From NCBI RefSeq assembly GCF_016741935.1, contig NZ_JAERRG010000015.1, forward strand, positions 124,001 through 188,000: DNA of 64,000 nucleotides, written 5' to 3'. The notes under the pieces were generated by a model. The model searched no databases and was not told where the DNA came from. It saw only the letters and a list, made by a program, of their open reading frames with translations. Of this stretch, positions 32,339-39,731 are shown piece after piece. Within the stretch, counting starts at the first letter, position 1. Every line of letters starts with the position of its first letter. The translations under genes and the position numbers were made by a program. The stretch is from Streptomyces endocoffeicus. Lineage in GTDB: Bacteria; Actinomycetota; Actinomycetes; Streptomycetales; Streptomycetaceae.

Positions 32339-32905
32339 ATGTCGGCCACACGAATTGTACTGAGGCGAGGCGTGAGCAGGGATCGCGTAGGTTATGTCGC
32401 CTACGGTCAGAAGTGGCGCATCCAGTCGGTCACGCGCGAAAGCGAGTCGCCGCAGCGTCAGGTCTGGGTGACCAAGAGCGGCGACACGGTAATCACCTTT
32501 CTTGAAGATCCGTATCTCGAGCTGCGCTATGTCGTCGTCCAGGGTGCGCAAGTGTCGGAGATTGCGCACACTCTTCGTTCTTCGCTTCCCTGCTGGACCG
32601 TCGACGAAGCGCTCGAATTTCTTCGACAATCACGCACTCCCGATGAGAGGATCCACGGAATCTACCTCATTGCGGCTTCCGCCTCTAGTGAAGAAGATTC
32701 ACGAGTCGTGGCCATATTTCAAAATCTTACGCATGATGAAAATCCTGAGGTGCGCCAAGCACTCCTCGTGGGTATGGGCTATTTGGAGAGTTGGCCGATC
32801 GTGCGCCATATTGCCAGCTCCATCCTTGAGAATGACCCCAACACCAGTGTTCGCCGCAGCGCTGAGTATCTACTGGAGGGGCTGGATCAGTCGAATGCGA
32901 CCTGA
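32339..32905 (+). CDS. HEAT-repeat-like protein, probable immunity to the DUF4157 toxin
   Basis: 188 residues beginning MSATRIVLRRGVSRDRVGYV. The C-terminal half is made of short helical repeats, DERIHGIYLIAASASSEEDS, NPEVRQALLVGMGYLES and NTSVRRSAEYLLEGLDQ, typical of HEAT/Armadillo-like proteins. It starts 17 bases after the giant gene with AAGGAAAGGA upstream. It shares the low GC and unusual codon use of the toxin C-terminal domain, while structural genes on both sides do not. Position, size and co-inherited composition fit an immunity protein that protects the producer; HEAT-like immunity proteins are known for polymorphic toxins. Function not demonstrated. Confidence 0.6.
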   Translation: MSATRIVLRRGVSRDRVGYVAYGQKWRIQSVTRESESPQRQVWVTKSGDTVITFLEDPYLELRYVVVQGAQVSEIAHTLRSSLPCWTVDEALEFLRQSRTPDERIHGIYLIAASASSEEDSRVVAIFQNLTHDENPEVRQALLVGMGYLESWPIVRHIASSILENDPNTSVRRSAEYLLEGLDQSNAT

Positions 32906-32938
32906 CGTTGGCCTAGAGTGACAGGAGGAGGGCCGCTC

Positions 32939-33625
32939 ATGACCCGCTACGCCGACATCCCCAAGCCCATCCGCTCCGGAATAGTCCTCGTGGACCCCGA
33001 CCGCGGCACCCCCCAACGCATCATCATCCTCCAATTCAACCCCGACACCCTGGAACGCTCCCTCTCCCCCCAATCCGCTGGCGACCAAGCCGACAGCGGC
33101 GGAGGCGGTAGCGGAAGTGGGGACAAGAACGAGGCGCTGCGCCTCAAGGGGCCCGCCCAGGAGACGTGGAAGTTCACGGCAGAGATCGACGCGACCGATC
33201 AGTTCGAGGTGGCCGCGCCCGACGGGATACACCCGCAGCTCGCGACGCTCGAAATGCTCGTGCAGCCGACCACCGCCAAGTTACGGGAGGCCATGCGGCT
33301 CTCCAAGAAGGGGACCATCGAGATCAGCCCCATCGAGATGCCGCTGACCCTCTTCACCTGGGGGAGTAAGCGGGTCATGCCGGTCCGGATCACCGAGCTG
33401 TCCATCAATGAATCGGCGTTTGACGTCAACCTCAACCCCATCCGCGCATCCCTCAGCATCGGGCTGAAGGTGCTCACCGTCAGCGACCTCCCCGCCGGCC
33501 ACCGGGGCGCCGAGCTCTATCTCGCGCATCTCGCGCAGAAGGAGCGGCTCGCGGCGGCGGCCCGCGGAGGCGCGCTCAGCGCGTTGGGGTTGAACAGTGG
33601 GGACATCGGGCTGGGGAGGGTGTAG
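32939..33625 (+). CDS. CIS tube-like adaptor (Afp7 N-terminal domain type)
   Basis: 228 residues. The stretch RIIILQFNPDTLERSLSP near the N terminus and WKFTAEIDATDQFEVAAPDG, FTWGSKRVMPVRITELSINE, FDVNLNPIRASLSIGLKVL are the conserved strands of the CIS_tube family, a tube-like initiator at the base of the inner tube. In Afp7 this is fused to LysM; here LysM is the next, separate gene. A Gly/Ser linker (GGGGSGSGDKNE) interrupts the N-terminal part. ATG at 32939 has AGGAGGAGGG upstream. A TTA leucine codon occurs at 33281-33283. Confidence 0.8.
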   Translation: MTRYADIPKPIRSGIVLVDPDRGTPQRIIILQFNPDTLERSLSPQSAGDQADSGGGGSGSGDKNEALRLKGPAQETWKFTAEIDATDQFEVAAPDGIHPQLATLEMLVQPTTAKLREAMRLSKKGTIEISPIEMPLTLFTWGSKRVMPVRITELSINESAFDVNLNPIRASLSIGLKVLTVSDLPAGHRGAELYLAHLAQKERLAAAARGGALSALGLNSGDIGLGRV

Positions 33626-33631
33626 AAGCAG

Positions 33632-34012
33632 ATGGCCGGGTCACAGCCACAGTCGTATGAGAGTGCGCTCGACGCGATTCCGGGGGCGCACCCCTACCCC
33701 CGCTCCAGCCGCTATCACGACGCCGAGATCGGGATCCACACCCAACCCGACGGGACCCCCGTGCGGTACGCCAAGCGGCGGCTGCTGCCGCCCATCAGCG
33801 AGGCGGACGAGGACACCGCCACCCGCATCGTCAGCAGTGGCGAGCGCCCCGACCACCTCGGTCAGCGCTACTTCGGCGACCCCGCTGCCTGGTGGCGGAT
33901 CGCCGATGCCAACCCCGTCCTCGATCCCCGTGAGCTGACCGCCGAGCCGGGCGAGGAGATCGCGATTCCGGACGGGTTCCCGAGCGCAGGCGGTGGGCGA
34001 AATGGCCGATGA
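33632..34012 (+). CDS. LysM-type tail protein (tail protein X / gp53-like)
   Basis: 126 residues. The N-terminal half (SRYHDAEIGIHTQPDGTPVR) is followed by GERPDHLGQRYFGDPAAWWR and ADANPVLDPRELTAEPGEEI, the degenerate LysM/tail protein X pattern (YFGD..WWRIADAN..L.P). In CIS such modules join the tube initiator to the baseplate. The ATG at 33632 is six bases after the previous stop, and the gene overlaps the hub gene by 11 bases. Confidence 0.8.
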   Translation: MAGSQPQSYESALDAIPGAHPYPRSSRYHDAEIGIHTQPDGTPVRYAKRRLLPPISEADEDTATRIVSSGERPDHLGQRYFGDPAAWWRIADANPVLDPRELTAEPGEEIAIPDGFPSAGGGRNGR

Positions 34013-35141
34013 GCCCGTCGGACAGGGGCCCATCCACCTCGAATTACGGATGGGGCCCAAGCTCACCCGCGCCGTGCCCCCCGAGGTCACCGAGGCGCTG
34101 CTGTCTGCGCAGATCACCACCACCGCGGGCGAACGCAGCGGCTTCCAGATGGCGTTCGACCTCACCAAAAAGGGCGCGATCATCGATCGGCTGCTCCCCG
34201 AGGGATTCTTCGACCCCCGCACCCGCGTGATCGTCACCGCCGCCGTCAAGGGCACGCCGATCGTCCTCCTCGACGGGCTCATCGTGCGCCACGAGGTGGG
34301 GGCCAGCAATCAGCCGGGGCAGACGACCCTCACCGTCACCGGCGAGGACCTCACCCTCCTCATGGACCTCGAAGAGCGGACCGACCGTTACCCCAACCTC
34401 TCACCCTGGCAGCGGGTCACCCGCATTCTCGCCAAGTACACCGACTACGGCATCGAAGCCGATGTCGTCAGAGAGAAGATCCTCCAGCCGCCCAACGCAC
34501 AGCAGCGCGTCGACTACCAGACCGGCACCGACCTCCAATACGTCACCGATCTCGCCCAGGCCAACGGCTACGTCTTCTACCTCATCCCCGGGCCCTTCCC
34601 CGAGGTCTCCAGCGCCTACTGGGGCCCCGAAAAGCGCATCGGCACACCCCAGCACGCGCTCACCGTCAACATGGACGTCAACTCCACCGTCGACCAACTC
34701 ACCTTCGCCTACGACGGCACCGCCCGCGAGGAACCCCAAGCCCGCTGGCAGGACCCCAGGACCCGGGACTCCACCCTCCTCCCGCAACAGGACATCAGCC
34801 CCCTCCGGCCGCCCCTCGGCAAGCGGCCAACGCCCGTCCTGAAGCGCAAGACGCTCCCCGGGACGGCGAAGAAGGACCGGGGGCAGGCCGAGGCCGAGGC
34901 GATGGCGCGGGCGGCGACGTCCGCCGACGCGATTTCCGGGTCCGGGTCGCTCGACGTCAACCGGCACGGGTACATCCTCCAGCCCCGCATGCTCGTCGGG
35001 GTGCGGGGCGCGGGGAGGACGTACGACGGCGAGTACTACGTCAAGTCCGTCACCCACAACATCCGGCCCGGGTCCTTCCAGCAGAACTTCACGCTTACAC
35101 GTGAGGGGCTCAACGCCCGCAACAGCACCGTTCGGCCGTAA
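34002..35141 (+). CDS. CIS central hub protein (gp27/VgrG N-terminal type)
   Basis: 379 residues from ATG 34002 (GTG 33993 is an alternative). GERSGFQMAFDLTKKGAIID, VGASNQPGQTTLTVTGEDLT, DRYPNLSPWQRVTRILAKYT and QTGTDLQYVTDLAQANGYVF are the phage late-control/gp27 beta-barrel pattern. The C-terminal GSGSLDVNRHGYILQPRMLV closes the second barrel. It adapts the sixfold tube to the threefold spike. Unlike Afp8, the gp5-like spike is a separate gene downstream. A TTA codon lies at 34044-34046, about residue 15, early enough to gate translation through bldA. Confidence 0.9.
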   Translation: MADEPVGQGPIHLELRMGPKLTRAVPPEVTEALLSAQITTTAGERSGFQMAFDLTKKGAIIDRLLPEGFFDPRTRVIVTAAVKGTPIVLLDGLIVRHEVGASNQPGQTTLTVTGEDLTLLMDLEERTDRYPNLSPWQRVTRILAKYTDYGIEADVVREKILQPPNAQQRVDYQTGTDLQYVTDLAQANGYVFYLIPGPFPEVSSAYWGPEKRIGTPQHALTVNMDVNSTVDQLTFAYDGTAREEPQARWQDPRTRDSTLLPQQDISPLRPPLGKRPTPVLKRKTLPGTAKKDRGQAEAEAMARAATSADAISGSGSLDVNRHGYILQPRMLVGVRGAGRTYDGEYYVKSVTHNIRPGSFQQNFTLTREGLNARNSTVRP

Positions 35142-35180
35142 GAGACACAAAGAGACACAAAGAGACGCTCAGAGACACGG
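35141..35180. repeat. 10-bp tandem repeat between hub and spike genes
   Basis: Four units of AGAGACACAA (the third and fourth slightly changed) fill the start of the 54-base gap. An AGGAG site for the spike gene follows at 35186. The stretch is A/G-rich and probably unstructured. Confidence 0.75.
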
Positions 35181-35195
35181 CGACCAGGAGTACCC

Positions 35196-35729
35196 ATGGC
35201 GGCATCCCCTCACAACCGCTTCCTCGGCAAGTACCGAGGCCGGGTCCGCGACAATCAGGATCCCCTCGGCATCGGCAGGATCACCGCCGACGTGCCGGAC
35301 GTGCTCGGCGACGAGCCGAGTACGTGGGCCATGCCCTGCTTCCCGTTCGCCGGGGAGCAGCGGTTCCCCGCCGGCCAGTACGTCGTGCCGTCCATCGGCG
35401 CCGGCGTGTGGATGGAGTTCGAGCAGGGGGACCCGAGCTTCCCCATCTGGACGGGGTGCTGGTTCGGGGCCAGGGAGCAGCTCCCAGAAGACGCGCGGAC
35501 CGATCCGGCGACCGCGCACCCCGTGGTGATCCAGACGCCGGGGAAGCACAAGATCGTGATGTCCGACGTTCCGGCCGAAGGCATTTTGCTGCAGGCACCA
35601 GGCGGCGCGTTCGTAAAGATCGACGCGACCGGAGTGTATTTCGACAACGGCCAGGGAGCGTCCGTTTCCCTGGTCGGAGACCAAGTCGACCTGAACCAGG
35701 GTCGGTTGACAGTACCCAAAAAGCGATAG
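35196..35729 (+). CDS. CIS spike protein, gp5/baseplate assembly protein V type
   Basis: 177 residues. FLGKYRGRVRDNQDPLGIGR, ITADVPDVLGDEPSTWAMPC and GAGVWMEFEQGDPSFPIWTG are the OB-fold of gpV/gp5, followed by the beta-helical spike repeat HKIVMSDVPAEGILLQAPGG AFVKID. It forms the trimeric needle under the hub. AGGAG lies six bases upstream of the ATG. Confidence 0.9.
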   Translation: MAASPHNRFLGKYRGRVRDNQDPLGIGRITADVPDVLGDEPSTWAMPCFPFAGEQRFPAGQYVVPSIGAGVWMEFEQGDPSFPIWTGCWFGAREQLPEDARTDPATAHPVVIQTPGKHKIVMSDVPAEGILLQAPGGAFVKIDATGVYFDNGQGASVSLVGDQVDLNQGRLTVPKKR

Positions 35730-35758
35730 TCAGAAGTAAACGGGGAGGGACAAGCGAC

Positions 35759-36103
35759 GTGTCCGGGAATTCCGGGAACCTCGTCAGCCATACCGCCGTG
35801 ATCAGTTGCCCGCACGGCGGACGCGTACGGGCGACATCCGTTCCGTCGTCCGGTGTGCGGCTCGACGGGCAGCCCGTGCCGAGCGCCGACGACGCCTTCA
35901 CGGTCGTCGGCTGCCCGCACACCGTCGACCGCGTCCCACTGCCGTGCACCACCGTCCGGTGGACTCCGGACCGCGACACGGTGCTGATCGACGGCGTGCC
36001 CGTCCTGCTCGACACCTCCTCGGCACAGTGCTTCAGCGCGGGGCTCGTGCCGCAGGGGCCACCCGTCGTCTCCGCCGCGCGGCAAGGAGTCATGTGCGGA
36101 TGA
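35759..36103 (+). CDS. PAAR-like spike-tip protein
   Basis: 114 residues from GTG 35759, with GGGAGGGA nine bases upstream. VSHTAVISCPHGGRVRATSV, DDAFTVVGCPHTVDRVPLP and SAQCFSAGLVPQGPPVV have the PAAR-like repeat with Cys/His metal-ligand candidates (SCPH, GCPH, final MCG). It should cap and sharpen the gp5-like spike. The TGA overlaps the next ATG as ATGA. No effector extension is fused to it. Confidence 0.8.
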   Translation: MSGNSGNLVSHTAVISCPHGGRVRATSVPSSGVRLDGQPVPSADDAFTVVGCPHTVDRVPLPCTTVRWTPDRDTVLIDGVPVLLDTSSAQCFSAGLVPQGPPVVSAARQGVMCG

Positions 36104-36498
36104 GGACACGGACCGGCAGGACACACACCGTACGGACCGATATCGCCTTCCCGTTCCGGATCGACCGGCGCGGGCGCACCGCGCACGCCGACCACGACGA
36201 CCACATACGCGATCTCATCGAGCAGTTGCTCTTCACCAGCCCCGGCGAACGCGTGATGCGGCCCGACTTCGGCTGCGGGCTGCTCGACCTCGTCTTCACG
36301 CCCAACAGCCCCGAACTGGCCTCCGCCGTCGAGCTGTCCGTCCAGGCGTCGCTGCAGCGCTGGCTCGGCGAGCTGATCGAGGTCGAGTCCCTGGACGTGG
36401 TCAGCGAGGAGAACGTCGTACGCGTCCATCTGCGGTATGTGGTGCGCGCCACCGCCGGCCTGCGCGATGAGGTGTTCGAGGGGAGGGGCGCCACATGA
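36100..36498 (+). CDS. Baseplate wedge protein, gp25/GPW family
   Basis: 132 residues. DHDDHIRDLIEQLLFTSPGE, RVMRPDFGCGLLDLVFTPNS and NVVRVHLRYVVRATAGLRDE are the gp25-like lysozyme-fold core, including the GERVMRPDFG motif that also occurs in T6SS TssE. It links the baseplate to the first sheath ring. ATGA overlaps at both ends indicate tight coupling with the PAAR-like and baseplate genes. Confidence 0.92.
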   Translation: MRTRTGRTHTVRTDIAFPFRIDRRGRTAHADHDDHIRDLIEQLLFTSPGERVMRPDFGCGLLDLVFTPNSPELASAVELSVQASLQRWLGELIEVESLDVVSEENVVRVHLRYVVRATAGLRDEVFEGRGAT

Positions 36499-39400
36499 GC
36501 GCGTCCACCGCGTCACGGCGCGATCGCATCAGGGCCGCCCACCTCAACGGGGTGGACGCCGTCGAGGTCGGCGACGATGGCATCACTCTCACCGTCACCT
36601 TCCTCGGCAAGGCCCCGCACGGCCTGTGCCCGGAGAACGTACGCGTCGACGGCGGCCGCCGGATCACCGGCATCGAGGTCATGGAGATCTCCGTCGAGCG
36701 CGAGGAGGACCCCGAGCTCGACGACAAGCTGTACGTCACCGTGGACCGGGCCGGGGACACCTCGGCCTACCGGCTCTCCCTCGTGGACACCGATCCCTAC
36801 GGGCGGCCCGGCACCGAGCCCTTCCCCGGCTTCGACCAGCGGTACTTCTCCGCCGAGTTCACCTTCCGGCCCGACTGCCCCACCCCCTTCGACTGCAAGG
36901 ATCAGGAAGAGCGAGACCTCCCCGCCACCTTCCTCCCCGCCACCTTCCTCCCGGCTCACATGCACGCCCCCACCCCCGCCCCCGTCATCGACTACACCGC
37001 CCGCGACTACGACACCCTCCGCCAGGTCGTCCTGGACCGGCTCCGCCTCACCACCCCGGACTGGGTCGAGCGCAACGCCGCCGACCTCGGCATCACCCTG
37101 GTCGAGCTGCTCGCCTACACCGCCGACCAGATCAGCTACCAGCAGGACGCGGTGGCCACCGAGGCGTATCTCGACACCGCCCGCCGCCGGGTGTCCGTAC
37201 GCCGCCACGTGCGGCTCATCGACTATCCGATGCACGACGGCTGCAACGCCCGTGCCTTCGTCACCGTGGAGACGGCCGAGCCGCTGACGCTGGACCCGGG
37301 GGAGTACCGCTTCGCCGCCGTGGACATCCGTACGCTCGGCCCGCTGGACCGGCCGGACATCGGGGCCGTGCTGGACGACCGGGAGCTGGCCGTGCTCGAT
37401 GAGCGCGGATCGGTGGAGGTGTTCGAGCCCGTCGTCACCGACCAGCCCCTCCACCTGCGGCCGGAGCACCACCGCATCCGGCTGTGGACCTGGGGCGGTG
37501 AGGTGTGCTCGCTACCCGTGGGCGCCACCTCCGCGACGTTGCGCGACGCGTGGGCCGACGAGGAATGCCAGGCCCGCGCGCTCGATCTGCGCCCCGGCGA
37601 TCTGCTGCTCTTCGAGGAGGTGCGGGGGCCGCGCTCCGGGACGCCCGGCGACGCCGACCCGTCGCACCGGCAGGCCGTGCGCCTCACCTCCGTCACCCCC
37701 GCCGTCGACCGGCTCGCCGAGCAGCCGGTGCTGGAGGTCACCTGGGCGCGGGAGGACGCGCTGGCCTTCCCGTTGTGCCTGGCCACCCGGGGCGGCACGG
37801 ACTGCGCGCCCATCGAGGACGTCAGCGTGGCGCGCGGCAATGTGGTGCTGGTCGACCACGGCCGCTCGCTGACCTTCTGCTGCGGCACACCGGAGACCCT
37901 CACCGTCCCGCCCGTCCCCGCCGTCGCCGGGTCCTGCGACCCACCCGCCTTCGGCTGCTTCGACAAGGACGCCGGGAACGCCCCCGCACGGCTCATCGAC
38001 TCCCTGCTGGACCGGGCCCGCCACGGGCGGCAACTGACCCCCGGGGACGTACGGGAGCTGTTCACCACCGTCGGCCCGGAGGCCACCGGCCGCGCCGGGA
38101 TCGGCCTGGAGTCGGCCGGGCAGCGGCGCGAGAAGGTCGTGCCGGGCACCGCGTACGCCCAGGCCGAGGCCCTGCGGGCACTGCTCGCCCAGTCCGTCTA
38201 CCCGGGGATCGTGCCGCGCTTCCGGCCCGTACTGCACCAGGCGCCCGTCACCCAGGCCGTGCCCTTCCCCGATCCGCGCCATATCGCCGCTGGGCAGGCC
38301 GGGCACCTGGCCGCCATACCGGGGCGGGTGCGGCAGCGGCTGACGGAGCTGTGGCGCAGCGCCCGCGACCGGGACGGGCTCTCGGACGAGGAGATCGCCG
38401 AGCTGGCCGTCCTGTTCGGGCTGCGCGTCCTGGAGCGCCTCGAACTCGCCCGCCACCCCGTCCGCGCGCTGCGCGAGCTGCTGCACCGCTGCGACCGGCT
38501 GCTCGACGCCAAGCTGGGACGCCTGGCCGCGCTGACCGCCAGGGCACGGGCGGGCACCGTCCTGGACGGGCGCATCGCCTGGGAGATCGCGCACAGTTGG
38601 GGCCGGGCGTACGCCGCCGGGCTGCGCCCGGAGGATCCGGTGCTGCACGGTCCGGCCGCCGCCCTCGTCCAGGACCCACGGGCCGCGCTCCCCGCCGTAA
38701 CGATCGAGGACGGCGACGAGAGCTGGACACCGCGCCGCGATCTGCTCACCTCCCGCCCCCGGGACCGCCACTTCGTCGGTGAGCTGGAGGACGACGGCCG
38801 GATCGCGCTGCGCTTCGGCGACGGCCGGTACGGCGCCACGCCGAAACCCGGGGCGCGCCTCGCGGTCCACTACCGGACCGGTGGCGGCACGGCGGGCAAC
38901 GTCGGCCCCGAGGCCATCAACCACCTGGTGCTGTGCCGGGATCCGGAATCCCGAGGAAAAGCCGCCACCGGGCGGCCCCTGCCCGTGGCCGGGGTGCGCA
39001 ATCCGCTGCCCGCCGCCGGTGGCACCGAGCCCGAGCCGGTTGAGCAGGTCCGCCAGCTGGCCCCGCTCGATCTGAAGCGCACCCGGCACCGGGCCGTCAC
39101 CGCCGAGGACTACGCGGCGCTCGCCTCCGAACTGCCCGGTGTGCGGCGCGCGGCGGCGGAGATCCGCTGGACCGGCAGTGTGCGGGAGGCGCATATCGCC
39201 ATCGACGCGTACGGGACCGGGGCACCGCCCCCCGCTCTCCTGGACGCGGTCGCGCACGCCCTGGAGGGCTACCGCCGGATCGGACACGACCTGGTGGTCG
39301 GCCCGGCCCGCGCCGTGCCGCTGGACATCGCGGTCGAGGTGTGCGCCGCACCCGGACACCAGCACGGGCAGATCCTCGCCGAGCTGTACCGGGCGCTGGG

Positions 39401-39731
39401 CAGCCGCCGGTTCTCCGGCGGGCGGCTCGGCTTCTTCCACCCCGACGCGCTGGCCTTCGGCGAACCGGTGCGGCTCAGCCGGCTGGTGGCCGTCGCGGCG
39501 GCGGTGCCGGGGGTGCTGAGCGTCGAGGTCACCCGGCTGCGAAGGCTGTGGCACGAGGGGTTGGAGGGGCCGAAGGAACCCGATGACGGCACCTCGTACG
39601 AGACGTCACACGGCGAGGCGCTGGAGGAGGGCATCCTGCGCATCGGCCCCCTGGAGATCGCCCAATGCGACAACGACCCCGACCGGCCCGAGAACGGCCG
39701 TCTGGTCATCGAGCTGAAGGGGGCCCGATGA
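36495..39731 (+). CDS. Baseplate wedge protein, gp6/gpJ-like (large)
   Basis: 1078 residues. An N-terminal beta domain (NGVDAVEVGDDGITLTVTFL) precedes the baseplate J-like segment PVIDYTARDYDTLRQVVLDR, GITLVELLAYTADQISYQQD. The C-terminal part, HRAVTAEDYAALASELPGVR and VPLDIAVEVCAAPGHQHGQI, is the dimerising gp6 core. A loop around residues 155-170 has a duplicated PATFLPATFLP. It forms the iris of the baseplate with the next protein. Start and stop overlap neighbours by ATGA. Confidence 0.9.
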   Translation: MSASTASRRDRIRAAHLNGVDAVEVGDDGITLTVTFLGKAPHGLCPENVRVDGGRRITGIEVMEISVEREEDPELDDKLYVTVDRAGDTSAYRLSLVDTDPYGRPGTEPFPGFDQRYFSAEFTFRPDCPTPFDCKDQEERDLPATFLPATFLPAHMHAPTPAPVIDYTARDYDTLRQVVLDRLRLTTPDWVERNAADLGITLVELLAYTADQISYQQDAVATEAYLDTARRRVSVRRHVRLIDYPMHDGCNARAFVTVETAEPLTLDPGEYRFAAVDIRTLGPLDRPDIGAVLDDRELAVLDERGSVEVFEPVVTDQPLHLRPEHHRIRLWTWGGEVCSLPVGATSATLRDAWADEECQARALDLRPGDLLLFEEVRGPRSGTPGDADPSHRQAVRLTSVTPAVDRLAEQPVLEVTWAREDALAFPLCLATRGGTDCAPIEDVSVARGNVVLVDHGRSLTFCCGTPETLTVPPVPAVAGSCDPPAFGCFDKDAGNAPARLIDSLLDRARHGRQLTPGDVRELFTTVGPEATGRAGIGLESAGQRREKVVPGTAYAQAEALRALLAQSVYPGIVPRFRPVLHQAPVTQAVPFPDPRHIAAGQAGHLAAIPGRVRQRLTELWRSARDRDGLSDEEIAELAVLFGLRVLERLELARHPVRALRELLHRCDRLLDAKLGRLAALTARARAGTVLDGRIAWEIAHSWGRAYAAGLRPEDPVLHGPAAALVQDPRAALPAVTIEDGDESWTPRRDLLTSRPRDRHFVGELEDDGRIALRFGDGRYGATPKPGARLAVHYRTGGGTAGNVGPEAINHLVLCRDPESRGKAATGRPLPVAGVRNPLPAAGGTEPEPVEQVRQLAPLDLKRTRHRAVTAEDYAALASELPGVRRAAAEIRWTGSVREAHIAIDAYGTGAPPPALLDAVAHALEGYRRIGHDLVVGPARAVPLDIAVEVCAAPGHQHGQILAELYRALGSRRFSGGRLGFFHPDALAFGEPVRLSRLVAVAAAVPGVLSVEVTRLRRLWHEGLEGPKEPDDGTSYETSHGEALEEGILRIGPLEIAQCDNDPDRPENGRLVIELKGAR

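Noticed and set aside
35281..36516. Minus-strand frame of 411 codons across spike, tip and gp25 genes
   Set aside because: Antisense shadow; the plus-strand genes have clear families and ATGA coupling.
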